NCBI GenBank assembly: GCA_944351315.1
Contig: CALVPL010000034.1
Span: forward strand, 1 to 35,491
DNA from: an uncultured Bacilli bacterium
GTDB lineage: Bacteria; Bacillota_I; Bacilli_A; RF39; UBA660
DNA: 35,491 nt
Direction of reading: 5' to 3'
Position numbers and translations under genes: made by a program. Shown piece after piece: positions 9,884 to 18,322 of this stretch. Under the pieces are notes generated by a model that was not told where the DNA came from, searched no databases, and saw nothing but the letters and a program-made list of their open reading frames with translations. How positions within the stretch are numbered: position 1 is the first letter of the stretch; each line of letters starts with the position of its first letter.

Positions 9884-11749
9884 TTGGAAGAAGTTTTACG
9901 TTATCATATAGAATATTTGTATAAAAAATTAAATGCTTTTAGACTTATAGAGGATGAGACAAAACTAAAAGAAATGAAAAAAGAGACGAGGGTATTTACT
10001 GAACTTTTAGATGATTTAGAGAAGAATATTGAAAATATAAGTTATTTAGATATTGATTCTGTGTTATCAAAACTTTATTCTTCTCAGAAATTAGATAAAG
10101 TTTTAGAAGAACTTCGACTTGTCAAAATTGTTTTGGAAGCAAAAAATCAAAAACATTTTCCTATAGATCTTTCAGAAGAACAAAATATTTTTTTACAAGA
10201 CTTATTATTTAGAATTCATGATCAAGAAAGACAACATCTTGAACAAATTCCGTTTATTTCTCAAGAAATAGAAAAGAAAAAAGAAGAAAAAGAAGCTATT
10301 GAGGATAAAATTATTAATTTATCTATAATTTTAGAGAAAATTTTAGATCCAGATAATTTAGAATTTTTAACTCAAGAGGAATTTGTAGATTTTTATGATT
10401 GTATTTTAAATAAAGAAATTCCTTATGAAAAAAGAAAGGAAGCACTAATTTCTTGGAAAAATTATAATGATAAACGAAGTCTTTTAGATAAGAAAGTTAT
10501 CGAAAGAATAGATATGGCAAGTATAAGAGAGTGTTTTAGAGAATATGGTCTTTTAGATTCTGTTGAAAAATATTTACAAAAATATGAAAAGGAAATTCTT
10601 TATCATGGAGATATTTCTAATATTCGAGGAATTCTTTCTTATTTGCAAGAAGAAGATTTAGTTCATCATAAACCTAATTTGTTGTCTTCCTTTACACCTT
10701 TAAATTTGTTAACTATGTGTATTTATGGAACAGTTTCTTCAGTAAAAGAACGTTATGAACAACTTTCTGAAAATAAAGATTTGCTTGATATTTATTTTTC
10801 AACACCTAGTGTTTGGATTCGTAATATAAGTGGAAGAAGAAAACATACCTCTGGAATAAAAAGAGAAACACATCCTGATAAATCTAGTTTTACTTTAATG
10901 ACGATGGCTCATTTAATTAGTTTTGAGGAAATGTTCCAAAATGAAAAATTATTACAAGAATTGGGATTTTCTGTTTCCTTAAAAGAAGGTAAAGGAATCG
11001 CGGCTATCAAAATGCCAACTTATCGTCTTCATGAAAATATTGATATATTAACTAAATATGATATTTTGAATCTTGATAACACGGAAAATTTTCCCGTTTC
11101 TACTTTATCTTTTTCGGACTTAGTTACTAAGTGTGATTGGGCTATTGAGGTGGGATGGTTAAATCCTCTTGAAAAACAATTTGGAAATTATATTCAAAAT
11201 TATCCTAGTAAATTACAAGTGAAAATTGATTTTTTTGCTGTTCTTTATAAACTAAAAAATGAAATGCCTGCTGATGAGTATTATCGAACTGTTTTTTCAG
11301 AAAATGGAAAATTAAATAAAGCTTTCTATCAAAATGGTTATCTACAAGTTTCACAAGGAAAGAGTTTTGCCGATTTTTTAGGAAATACGTTTGTAGATTT
11401 TGCTCATTGTAGTTATCTTCCTAATTATTCAAGTTTTGAGCAAATTATAGTTCAAAATTTTCAACTGGATTATGATTTATCTATTTTTAATGATTCATTA
11501 ATAAAGAAATTAGAGACTTATCATCATGTGAACGATCATGATTTTCAGTATGTTTTTGGAAATGTGGCTGTTTCTCGTTTTAAAGTGTTACGAATTTATT
11601 CGATTTTAAAAAAACAAGAAAATATTGATTTAGAAGAAGCTTTATTATTTGCAATAACTTATAATTCTTTATTGAGTGAACAGAGTTTGCAAGTGATTTT
11701 AGGTCAACTTGGAATGAAAAAAGGAGAAGTAACTTATGGAATATCTTAA
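9884..11749 (+). CDS. Large unrecognised protein with N-terminal coiled coil, third gene of the operon
   Basis: The product is 621 residues from TTG 9884, or 624 from GTG 9875. GGGGTG (9872-9877) is six bases before the TTG, the same spacing as in ligA, so TTG is preferred and the GTG is part of the ribosome-binding site. Residues 1-165 are helical and highly charged (EIEKKKEEKEAIEDKI region), probably a coiled coil. The middle and C-terminal parts are globular, with a basic SGRRKHTSGIKRETH patch near residue 315 and a late VAVSRFKVLRIYSIL segment. No catalytic motif, membrane helix or secretion signal is visible. It starts one base after the previous stop and overlaps the next gene by 14 nt. 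Confidence 0.82.
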   Translation: MEEVLRYHIEYLYKKLNAFRLIEDETKLKEMKKETRVFTELLDDLEKNIENISYLDIDSVLSKLYSSQKLDKVLEELRLVKIVLEAKNQKHFPIDLSEEQNIFLQDLLFRIHDQERQHLEQIPFISQEIEKKKEEKEAIEDKIINLSIILEKILDPDNLEFLTQEEFVDFYDCILNKEIPYEKRKEALISWKNYNDKRSLLDKKVIERIDMASIRECFREYGLLDSVEKYLQKYEKEILYHGDISNIRGILSYLQEEDLVHHKPNLLSSFTPLNLLTMCIYGTVSSVKERYEQLSENKDLLDIYFSTPSVWIRNISGRRKHTSGIKRETHPDKSSFTLMTMAHLISFEEMFQNEKLLQELGFSVSLKEGKGIAAIKMPTYRLHENIDILTKYDILNLDNTENFPVSTLSFSDLVTKCDWAIEVGWLNPLEKQFGNYIQNYPSKLQVKIDFFAVLYKLKNEMPADEYYRTVFSENGKLNKAFYQNGYLQVSQGKSFADFLGNTFVDFAHCSYLPNYSSFEQIIVQNFQLDYDLSIFNDSLIKKLETYHHVNDHDFQYVFGNVAVSRFKVLRIYSILKKQENIDLEEALLFAITYNSLLSEQSLQVILGQLGMKKGEVTYGIS

Positions 11750-12017
11750 AAACTTTTTGACATTAGAGGAGTATGAGCAATTTGTTTCCCAACTTACGGA
11801 TGAAGATGTTAGTTTATTTTTAACTCATGAAGAAAATGTTCTTTTAGTCTTAAAGTATTTTAAGAGCTTAGAATTGAATCTATTTGATCTTTTACTTTAT
11901 AAATATCCCATTGTTTTTGATCGTTTAGATTCAATTAAAGAAAAAATAGAAAATCATCCAAATATAATTCCTTTATTAAAAGAAGATGTTTCTAATTTTG
12001 ATTTAATCGGGTTATAA
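11736..12017 (+). CDS. Small acidic helical protein, last gene of the unknown operon
   Basis: This 93-residue protein is predicted all-helical and acidic, with repeated Leu/Phe-rich helices (FLTLEEYEQFVSQL, LELNLFDLLLYKY). I do not recognise it. ATG 11736 has a strong AAGGAG seven bases upstream and lies inside the 3' end of the 621-residue gene, so the two are coupled. It ends just before the lysine T-box promoter. No terminator is visible between, so the operon may end at the T-box terminator. A chaperone- or adaptor-like partner of the large protein is possible but is only a guess. Confidence 0.75.
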   Translation: MEYLKNFLTLEEYEQFVSQLTDEDVSLFLTHEENVLLVLKYFKSLELNLFDLLLYKYPIVFDRLDSIKEKIENHPNIIPLLKEDVSNFDLIGL

Positions 12018-12022
12018 AAAAA

Positions 12023-12051
12023 TTGACAATTTCTAAAAGAAATAGTATAGT
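12023..12051 (+). promoter_or_regulatory. Consensus promoter of the T-box/lysS transcript
   Basis: A perfect TTGACA (12023-12028), a 17-bp spacer and TATAGT (12046-12051) give the strongest sigma-A-type promoter in the window. The expected start is near 12058. Confidence 0.85.
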
Positions 12052-12057
12052 AATTCC

Positions 12058-12270
12058 AAGAAATGCGTTGAAAACTAGAGTAGTTATAGACATTTTTTTA
12101 AAGAGAGATGAGGGTTGGTGGAACTCATTAAAAAATCTATAATGAATAAAAGAGTGGGAGCATGATCGTAATTCTGCGTTAAAGAAAGAAAGAGCATGGC
12201 AACATGAATTAAGGTGGTACCGCGGATTTAACAGTTATTCGTCCTTAGATGGATGGATAACTGTTTTATA
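12058..12270 (+). promoter_or_regulatory. T-box riboswitch, probably lysine-specific
   Basis: The leader carries the T-box core AAGGTGGTACCGCGG (12211-12225), which pairs with uncharged tRNA and forms the antiterminator with CGTCCTT (12240-12246). The competing terminator is a 15-bp stem, AACAGTTATTCGTCC (12230-12244) with GGATGGATAACTGTT (12251-12265), then a T-rich tail. Stem I is visible: TTATAGA (12084-12090) pairs with TCTATAA (12136-12142), AGTA is at 12079-12082, and ATGAG (12108-12112) pairs with CTCAT (12124-12128) around a GGTTGGTGG loop. The 3' side of the specifier loop, TGAATAAAAG (12143-12152), contains AAA, a Lys codon, in line with lysS downstream; an Asn reading (AAT) cannot be fully excluded without folding. 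Confidence 0.9.
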
Positions 12271-12290
12271 TTTAAAGAAAAGAGGTAAAT

Positions 12291-12542
12291 ATGGAAAAAC
12301 CAATTTGTAAAGTTGCATTGGGTATTAAAGTTTTTGCGATTTGTTTTTTGGCGGTTGGAATAGTTCTTCTTGTGCTTTTAGGAATTTTAGGCCTTGTTTC
12401 AATCATCAATGTATTCATTGGAATTATTGTAGATATTGCATCTTTTTTGTTATTATATGGCTATGCACATATTATTCAAGGGGTACAAGATCTTGTTTAT
12501 TTAAAAGAATTGGAGTATGAAGAAGAGGAGGAAGAAAAATGA
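12291..12542 (+). CDS. Small two-helix membrane protein under T-box control
   Basis: The 83-residue product has two hydrophobic helices (about residues 8-36 and 40-64) joined by a very short turn, and a C-terminal cytoplasmic tail ending in a run of Glu. It has no recognisable family motif. ATG 12291 follows AAGAGGT, and its TGA overlaps the lysS start as ATGA, so it is the first gene after the T-box and is translated together with lysS. Being induced by uncharged tRNA suggests a link with lysine supply or LysRS, for instance as a membrane anchor or transporter accessory, but the sequence does not show this. Confidence 0.78.
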   Translation: MEKPICKVALGIKVFAICFLAVGIVLLVLLGILGLVSIINVFIGIIVDIASFLLLYGYAHIIQGVQDLVYLKELEYEEEEEEK

Positions 12543-14008
12543 GAGAATTTAGTGAACAAGAATTAGTAAGGAGAGAGAAGTTAAAAAATATTAAAAATCC
12601 ATATCCTGAGAGATTTGAAGTAAATACAGAAATTTCTCAAGCTAGAGAATTAGAAGATGGCACAACAGGTGTTCGTGTTGCTGGGCGAATTGTTTTAATG
12701 CGTAAAATGGGAAAGATGAGTTTTTTAACTATCGGAGATATTACAGGAAGAATTCAAATTTCTGTTAAGATGGATATGATTGGGGAAGAAGCTTATCAAG
12801 ATTTTAAACAAAATTTTGATTTAGGTGATTTTATTGGTGTAGATGGAGAAGTCTTTACTACTCATACCGGTGAGAAAACTATTCGAGCTAGTGAGATTAC
12901 TTTTTTAGGAAAAGCATTAAAGCCACTTCCTGAAAAATTTCATGGATTGGAAGATCAAGAACTTATTTATCGTGAACGTTATGTTGATTTGATTATGAAT
13001 GAAGAAGAGAAAAAGAAGTTTTTATTTCGTAGTGCGTTTATTCGCGAATTAAGAAATTATTTAAATGAACAAGGATATATTGAAATTGAAACCCCAATTT
13101 TAAATAATAAACCAAGTGGTGCAACTGCTAAACCTTTTGTTACACATCATAATGCTTTAGATATTGATCTATATTTACGAATTGCTCCAGAAACTTATTT
13201 AAAAAGAGCTATTGTTGGTGGATTTACGAAAGTTTTTGAGATTGCTCGTTGTTTTAGAAATGAAGGTATGGATACTACACATCTACAAGATTTTACGATG
13301 ATTGAAGGATATGGTGCTTACTTAAATTATAAAGATAACATGATTTTTTTAAGAGAAATGCTTCAAAATATTGTTCAAAAGCTTTTTGGGACTTTATGTA
13401 TCCAAGTTGGTGATAAAATGGTTGATTTAAGTGGAGAATGGCCAAGTGTTAGTTTTAGAGAACTTATTTTAAAATATGCTAATATTGATATTTATGAAGA
13501 AGATACTAAAGAAAAGCTTTTAAACAAAATTAAAGAATTGAAAATTGAAATAGATTCTGAAACACCTTTAGAAAATTTAGGATATGGAAATTTAGTGGAT
13601 CAACTTTATAAAAAAGTTGCCAGACCTTATTTAGTTAATCCAGTGTTTTTAGTAGAGCATCCAATTAGTTTATCTCCTTTAGCTAGAGCAAGCGATGAAA
13701 ATCCGAATTTAACTGATCGTTTTCAATTAGTTATTAATGGAGCAGAAATCATCAATGCATATTCTGAACTTGTCGATCCTCAAGAACAAGAAAGAAGATT
13801 AGAGGAACAAGCAAGATTAAAAGCAAATGGAGATGAGGAAGCTATGCCTATGGATTATGATTATATAAGTGCCATGGAGTATGGAATGCCTCCTATTAGT
13901 GGTTGGGGTATGGGAATTGATCGACTCATTCAACTTTTAACTGCTAGTGATAATATAAAAGATGTTGTTTTATTTCCATTAATGAAACCGAAAGATGAGA
14001 ACAAGTAA
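12539..14008 (+). CDS. lysS: Lysyl-tRNA synthetase, class II
   Basis: LysRS charges tRNA-Lys using ATP. The 489-residue protein has the N-terminal anticodon-binding OB fold (about 55-150, with RVAGRIVLMRKMGKMSFL) and the class II catalytic domain: motif 1 around ETPILNNKPSGATAKPF, motif 2 around FEIARCFRNEG (R237) and motif 3 GWGMGIDR (455-462). Length and order are typical of bacterial LysS. It shares ATGA with the membrane-protein gene upstream and is controlled by the lysine T-box, which would raise expression when tRNA-Lys is uncharged. The last three codons form the 5' arm of its terminator. Confidence 0.97.
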   Translation: MREFSEQELVRREKLKNIKNPYPERFEVNTEISQARELEDGTTGVRVAGRIVLMRKMGKMSFLTIGDITGRIQISVKMDMIGEEAYQDFKQNFDLGDFIGVDGEVFTTHTGEKTIRASEITFLGKALKPLPEKFHGLEDQELIYRERYVDLIMNEEEKKKFLFRSAFIRELRNYLNEQGYIEIETPILNNKPSGATAKPFVTHHNALDIDLYLRIAPETYLKRAIVGGFTKVFEIARCFRNEGMDTTHLQDFTMIEGYGAYLNYKDNMIFLREMLQNIVQKLFGTLCIQVGDKMVDLSGEWPSVSFRELILKYANIDIYEEDTKEKLLNKIKELKIEIDSETPLENLGYGNLVDQLYKKVARPYLVNPVFLVEHPISLSPLARASDENPNLTDRFQLVINGAEIINAYSELVDPQEQERRLEEQARLKANGDEEAMPMDYDYISAMEYGMPPISGWGMGIDRLIQLLTASDNIKDVVLFPLMKPKDENK

Positions 14009-14026
14009 TTTGCTTGTTCTTTTTTT
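13998..14026 (+). terminator. Intrinsic terminator of lysS
   Basis: AGAACAAG (13998-14005) pairs with CTTGTTCT (14013-14020), followed by six T. The 5' arm is the end of the lysS coding sequence, and the TAA is in the loop. Confidence 0.88.
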
Positions 14027-14093
14027 AGTTTTGTTTCTTTCACAAAATTTTCATAAAAAAAATTGCTAATTTTCTTTATTTTATGGGGATTTG

Positions 14094-14102
14094 TGCTATA
14101 AT
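14094..14102 (+). promoter_or_regulatory. Extended -10 promoter for the transporter gene
   Basis: TGC directly before a perfect TATAAT (14097-14102) forms an extended -10; no good -35 is spaced correctly. The start expected near 14109 falls on the GGAGGAGG ribosome-binding site. Confidence 0.6.
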
Positions 14103-14122
14103 TTTGTTTGGAGGAGGATGAA

Positions 14123-15613
14123 ATGAAGAAATTGTTTAAAGAACACGATTTGGTAAAACTTGTATCAATAGTATTACTTGTTATTATTGTGATGTCTTGG
14201 TTTATTCCATATGGTACTTTTGGTAGTAGTGCTACATTTTCTGAAGGTAGTGTAACTCCAATTGGACTTGTACATATCATTTATGGATTTATTTATGCAC
14301 TTCAAAACTATGCGATTCAATTTGTATTCATTATTTTGATCGGTATGTTTTATGGTGTTGCTACTAAGACAGAAGGTTATAAAGCTTTAGTTTCTAGAAT
14401 GGCTAATGCTTGTAAAAAAATTGAAATTGTAGCTGCATTAGTTATTTCCTTTATTATTTGCTTATTAGCCTCATTCTTAAATAACACTTATGTACTCTTA
14501 TTATTTATGCCTTTCTTAGTTTCTGTATTGAGAAGAATGGGCTTAGATAAAATAAGTTCATTTGCCATTACTTTTGGTTCTATTTTAGTTGGTGTTTTAG
14601 GAGCTACTTATGGAACAGAAGGTTTTATTGGATTTGTTGAATATTTAGGATACAGTGGTGGCGAAGTTTCTATTGCTACAGAGCTTATTGTTCGTGCAGG
14701 TGTCTTATTACTTGCTTATATCTTATTTAGTTTCTTTAATGTTATTTATATTAAAAAACTTTTGGAAAAGCAAACAGATAAAGCTGAAGTTAAGGTTATC
14801 GATGATAAATTTGCAGTAGAAGAACCTAAGAAAAAGAATACAAAAATTTGGTCAACTGTTATTTTGATGGCTATTTTAGTTATTTTTGCAATTTTAGGAT
14901 TTATTACATGGAATGCTACGGCAAATGGAACAGAAGTATGGGGAATTACTATTTTCGATGATTTCCATGAATTCCTTATGGGATTAACTATTGGAAGTAA
15001 TGATTTTGCCGTTTTTGATGCATTATTTGGCGGAGCATTAGCGAACTTTACTGCTGAATTGTTTCCACCATTAGGAAATTGGTATTTGTTTACTTATTCA
15101 ATAGTTATTATTTTTGTAATGATTGTTATGGCAATTATTTCAAAAATGAAATTATCTGAATTTATTTCTAACATTGGTGAAGGATTCAAAAAAGTTATTC
15201 GTCCAGCTATGCTTTTAGTTTTAGCATATATGGCCTTTATCTTCTTATATTGGGTACCAATTATTCCAACAATTATTAATGAAATTGGTAAATTAACAGC
15301 AGGATTTAATCCATTCGTTGCTACTTTACAAGCATTTGTTGGAGCTTTCTTCAATTCCGATTTTGCTTATTTAGGATTTAGTTTAAGTTCTTATTTAGCA
15401 GGATTTAGTGGTGCTGAAGGAAACTTAATGGTTGTTATCTATACAACTATTTATGGTTTTGTACAACTTATTACACCAATCAGTGTCTTCTTATTATTTG
15501 GTCTTTCTTATATGAATATTCCTTATAAGAAATGGATTAAATATATTTGGAAGTTCTTTGTAGGTATGTTAGTTTGCTTATTAGTAATCTTTACATTACT
15601 TGCTTATTTATAA
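14123..15613 (+). CDS. Multi-pass membrane transporter, DcuC/YfcC/AbgT-like
   Basis: The 496-residue protein has about 11-12 hydrophobic segments. The first is followed by WFIPYGTF, which resembles the W-x-x-P-x-G-x-F element of YfcC/DcuC-type carriers. The two halves each contain a helix-rich repeat with Gly-rich re-entrant-like stretches (SILVGVLGATYGTEG near 155-170 and the FLYWVPIIPTI region in the second half). A charged cytoplasmic loop lies near 215-240. Substrate is unknown; peptides, amino acids or dicarboxylates are possible. ATG 14123 has GGAGGAGG five bases upstream; an in-frame TTG at 14108 overlaps that site and is rejected. It has its own promoter and terminator. The transporter call is firm, the family only moderate. 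Confidence 0.8.
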   Translation: MKKLFKEHDLVKLVSIVLLVIIVMSWFIPYGTFGSSATFSEGSVTPIGLVHIIYGFIYALQNYAIQFVFIILIGMFYGVATKTEGYKALVSRMANACKKIEIVAALVISFIICLLASFLNNTYVLLLFMPFLVSVLRRMGLDKISSFAITFGSILVGVLGATYGTEGFIGFVEYLGYSGGEVSIATELIVRAGVLLLAYILFSFFNVIYIKKLLEKQTDKAEVKVIDDKFAVEEPKKKNTKIWSTVILMAILVIFAILGFITWNATANGTEVWGITIFDDFHEFLMGLTIGSNDFAVFDALFGGALANFTAELFPPLGNWYLFTYSIVIIFVMIVMAIISKMKLSEFISNIGEGFKKVIRPAMLLVLAYMAFIFLYWVPIIPTIINEIGKLTAGFNPFVATLQAFVGAFFNSDFAYLGFSLSSYLAGFSGAEGNLMVVIYTTIYGFVQLITPISVFLLFGLSYMNIPYKKWIKYIWKFFVGMLVCLLVIFTLLAYL

Positions 15614-15638
15614 GATTGCCTTTTGGTGATCTTTTTTT
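15611..15638 (+). terminator. Intrinsic terminator after the transporter gene
   Basis: AGATTGCC (15613-15620) pairs with GGTGATCT (15625-15632) with two wobble pairs and a TTTT loop, followed by seven T. The stem begins at the last base of the TAA stop, and its T run leads directly into the AGGAGG of the next gene. Confidence 0.8.
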
Positions 15639-15652
15639 AGGAGGAAAATAAA

Positions 15653-16078
15653 ATGGAATATAAAAAATTTGGAAATCATTATGTCATTCGCATGGAAAAA
15701 GGCGAAGAAGTCATGGAAAAATTAAAAGAATTATGTTTGAAAGAAGATATTCGTTTAGGAAGTATTTCTGGACTAGGAGCTGCCGGTGAGGTTGAAATTG
15801 GTTTATTTAATACCGAAAGTAAAGAATATAAAACGACTGTGATGAAAGGAATGTTTGAAATTACTTCTTTAATTGGAAATATTACCCGTAAAGATGATGA
15901 AGTTTACTTACATTGCCATATTAATTTTAGCGATGCTTCCTTACATACTTATGGAGGTCATTTAGTTCGAGTAATTATTTCAGCGACTGGTGAGATTGTT
16001 ATTACCAAAATTGATGGAGAAGTTGAACGTCATTTTGATGACAATATCGGCTTAAATTTATTTGATTTTTCTAAATAA
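15653..16078 (+). CDS. PPC/DUF296-domain protein
   Basis: The 141-residue protein is a single PPC (DUF296) domain, the fold also found in plant AT-hook proteins. The diagnostic stretch LHCHINFSDASLHTYGGHL (about 101-119) supplies the His residues that can bind a metal in bacterial members, and GSISGLGAAGEVEIG (36-50) is the other conserved block. Bacterial members are trimers of unknown role and lack the AT hook, so DNA binding should not be assumed. ATG 15653 has AGGAGG eight bases upstream. It lies behind a terminator with no clear promoter, so expression may come from readthrough of the transporter transcript. Confidence 0.88.
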   Translation: MEYKKFGNHYVIRMEKGEEVMEKLKELCLKEDIRLGSISGLGAAGEVEIGLFNTESKEYKTTVMKGMFEITSLIGNITRKDDEVYLHCHINFSDASLHTYGGHLVRVIISATGEIVITKIDGEVERHFDDNIGLNLFDFSK

Positions 16079-16097
16079 TTTTGTATAAAAATTCTTC

Positions 16098-16128
16098 TAT
16101 TTTACCATAACAAACATAGAGTAAAATA
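16098..16128 (+). promoter_or_regulatory. Inverted repeat upstream of the Clp ATPase gene
   Basis: TATTTTAC (16098-16105) and GTAAAATA (16121-16128) are exact inverted repeats 15 bases apart, ending right before the AGGAGG of the Clp gene. This could be an operator or an RNA hairpin near the ribosome-binding site. It does not match the CtsR or CIRCE sites I know. No confident -10/-35 pair is seen here. Confidence 0.4.
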
Positions 16129-16142
16129 AGGAGGATTTTTTT

Positions 16143-18287
16143 ATGTTTCATAATTATGGTTTTGAAGTTGCAAATATTTTAAAAAAAGCAGAAAATATTC
16201 GATATGAATGTAAACATCCTTATGTCGGCACAGAACATATGTTACTTGCTTTACTTTTAGAAGAGAATGAAACTACTCATGTGTTTGAGAGTTTTGGAGT
16301 GAATTATTCTTCTTTTAAATCCTTGCTACTCGATATTGTCGGTCAGGCTTCTTCTTATCAAGAATTGAATTTATATACTCCTATGTTAAAAAAAGTTTTG
16401 GAAATTGCTAATATGGAAGCTATGGATTTAAATCATGGAGTAGTAAAACCTGTTTATTTAGCTTTAGCTTTACTGGAAGAAGGAGAAGGCATCGCGGTTC
16501 GTTTGCTTTTACAAATGGATGTTTCTTTAGATGAATTGTACCTTTCTTTAAAACAACTTATTATACCTAAAAGTAAAAAGAATAAAAATCTAGAAATTTT
16601 TAAAATTGGTGTTTCTATGAATCAAAATATCGGAAGAGAGAAAGTCATTGTTGGCCGAGAAAAAGAAATTGATTTTATGATTGAAACTTTACTTAGAAAA
16701 CAAAAAAATAATCCTTTACTTATTGGAAAAGCTGGTGTTGGAAAAACGGCATTAGTTGAAGAATTAGCTAGACGAATTAAATATCATGAAGTTCCTAAAG
16801 AATTAGAGGGAATGGAAATTGTTCTTTTAGAAATGGGTGCTTTGGTTGCAGGTACAAAATATCGTGGGGAATTTGAAGAACGTCTTAATAAAATTATTAA
16901 AGAAGTGCTTCATGAAAAAAACATCATTTTATTTATTGATGAGATTCATTCAATGGTGAATGCTGGTGGGGCTGAAGGAGCGATTGCCGCTTCAGATATT
17001 TTGAAACCTTATTTGGCTCGTGGAGAAATTAAAATCATTGGAGCAACAACCTTGGCAGAATATCACGAGTTTTTAGAAAGAGATAAAGCATTAGATCGAC
17101 GTTTTGAAAAAATTATGATTGAAGAACCTTCTTTAGAAATGATGCAAACTATTTTAGATGCGGTGGTTCCTTCATTTGAAAAATATTATGATATTTTCAT
17201 TAGTGAAGAAAATAAAAAAGATTTTTTATATTTTAGTAATTCTTATTTGTTTACTAAAAGCAATCCCGATAAAACGATTGATTTAATTGATTCTGTATGT
17301 GCACGAAAGAAAGTTAAAGAAGCTCGTTTATATTCTTCTAAGAATAGGGATACTTTAGAAAAAATTCAACGAAAAAAAGAACGAAGTTTAAAAAAAGGAG
17401 ATTTTGCTACTGCTTTAAAAGAAGCCATGGATGAAGAAAAATTTAAAAAGGAGTTAACAGAATCTGCCAATTTTACTCGATTAACTTTAACTCACGAAGA
17501 TATTTTGGAAATGATTGAAACTAAAACAAATTTTTGGCTCCAAAAAGATGAGCGAGTTTTATTAGAAAAATTGAAAGACAATTTACTTAGTAATCTTTTG
17601 GGACAAGATGAAGTTTTAGTAAAGCTTGTGGATTCTTTAAATTTGAATTGTCAAAAAAATATGAGCTTTTTATTTGTTGGAGGAAGTGGAGTTGGTAAAA
17701 CTGAAACGGTTAAGATTGTCAGTGATACGTTAAAGACTTATTTTATTCGAATTGATATGAGTGAGTATAATACGATTGAAAGTGTTCATAAGTTGATTGG
17801 TTCGCCATCTTATTATGCGGGTTATAAAGAACCTTATGTTTTTCAAAAAGTAAAGGAACATCCTTATGCTACAATTTTATTTGATGAAATTGAAAAGGCT
17901 CATCCTAAAGTATTAAATTTATTGTTACAAATTTTAGATGAATCTTTTATTACCGATTCTTTTGGGGAAGTTATTCGTTTTGATCACACTTTTATCTTTT
18001 TAACGAGTAATGTTATTGGCCGAGATCCAATTGGTTTTGAAAATTCTAAGAAAGCATCTTTTGATGGCTTTTTCTCAAAAGAATTTGTCGGACGTATTGA
18101 TGAAGTGTTGCGATTTAAACCAATTACTAAGGAAGTAGCTTTAGAATACATTCATAAAAATTTAAAAAATAAAGATGTTTTAGAAGAACAACTCTTGCAT
18201 GATGCGGAAGTTGAAAAATATGGATTACGGAATTTAAAAAATTTGATTCAAAAATATAATAAAAAAGTCTCTTTATTAAATAATTAG
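16143..18287 (+). CDS. clpC: ClpC-like AAA+ unfoldase of the Clp protease
   Basis: This HSP100 ATPase unfolds proteins and feeds them to ClpP. Clp_N repeats occupy residues 1-140 (with KHPYVGTEHMLLALL). AAA1 has Walker A GKAGVGKT (195-202) and Walker B with DEIH (266-269); a short, charged ClpC-type middle region follows near 405-440. AAA2 has Walker A GGSGVGKT (513-520), DEIEKAHP (581-588), and a sensor-2 Arg at 696 in YGLRN, where relatives have YGARP. IGF (630-632) sits where the ClpP-docking loop belongs, so a protease role is likely rather than ClpB. At 714 residues it is about 100 shorter than usual ClpC. No ctsR or mcsAB genes adjoin it. Its stop overlaps a terminator. Confidence 0.87.
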   Translation: MFHNYGFEVANILKKAENIRYECKHPYVGTEHMLLALLLEENETTHVFESFGVNYSSFKSLLLDIVGQASSYQELNLYTPMLKKVLEIANMEAMDLNHGVVKPVYLALALLEEGEGIAVRLLLQMDVSLDELYLSLKQLIIPKSKKNKNLEIFKIGVSMNQNIGREKVIVGREKEIDFMIETLLRKQKNNPLLIGKAGVGKTALVEELARRIKYHEVPKELEGMEIVLLEMGALVAGTKYRGEFEERLNKIIKEVLHEKNIILFIDEIHSMVNAGGAEGAIAASDILKPYLARGEIKIIGATTLAEYHEFLERDKALDRRFEKIMIEEPSLEMMQTILDAVVPSFEKYYDIFISEENKKDFLYFSNSYLFTKSNPDKTIDLIDSVCARKKVKEARLYSSKNRDTLEKIQRKKERSLKKGDFATALKEAMDEEKFKKELTESANFTRLTLTHEDILEMIETKTNFWLQKDERVLLEKLKDNLLSNLLGQDEVLVKLVDSLNLNCQKNMSFLFVGGSGVGKTETVKIVSDTLKTYFIRIDMSEYNTIESVHKLIGSPSYYAGYKEPYVFQKVKEHPYATILFDEIEKAHPKVLNLLLQILDESFITDSFGEVIRFDHTFIFLTSNVIGRDPIGFENSKKASFDGFFSKEFVGRIDEVLRFKPITKEVALEYIHKNLKNKDVLEEQLLHDAEVEKYGLRNLKNLIQKYNKKVSLLNN

Positions 18288-18297
18288 AGGCTTTTTT
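18261..18297 (+). terminator. Intrinsic terminator between clpC and ku
   Basis: AAAAAAGTCTCT (18261-18272) pairs with AGAGGCTTTTTT (18286-18297, one G-U). The 3' arm includes part of the clpC stop codon. It could separate clpC from ku or dampen readthrough into it. Confidence 0.78.
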
Positions 18298-18322
18298 GTT
18301 CATATTAGTAGTAGGTGATGGT

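Noticed and set aside
14108..14122. TTG start for the transporter gene
   Set aside because: The codons up to ATG 14123 are the GGAGGAGG ribosome-binding site itself.
13930..14280. Reverse-strand open frame across the lysS end and the transporter start
   Set aside because: It crosses a terminator and a promoter of real forward genes and has no family features.
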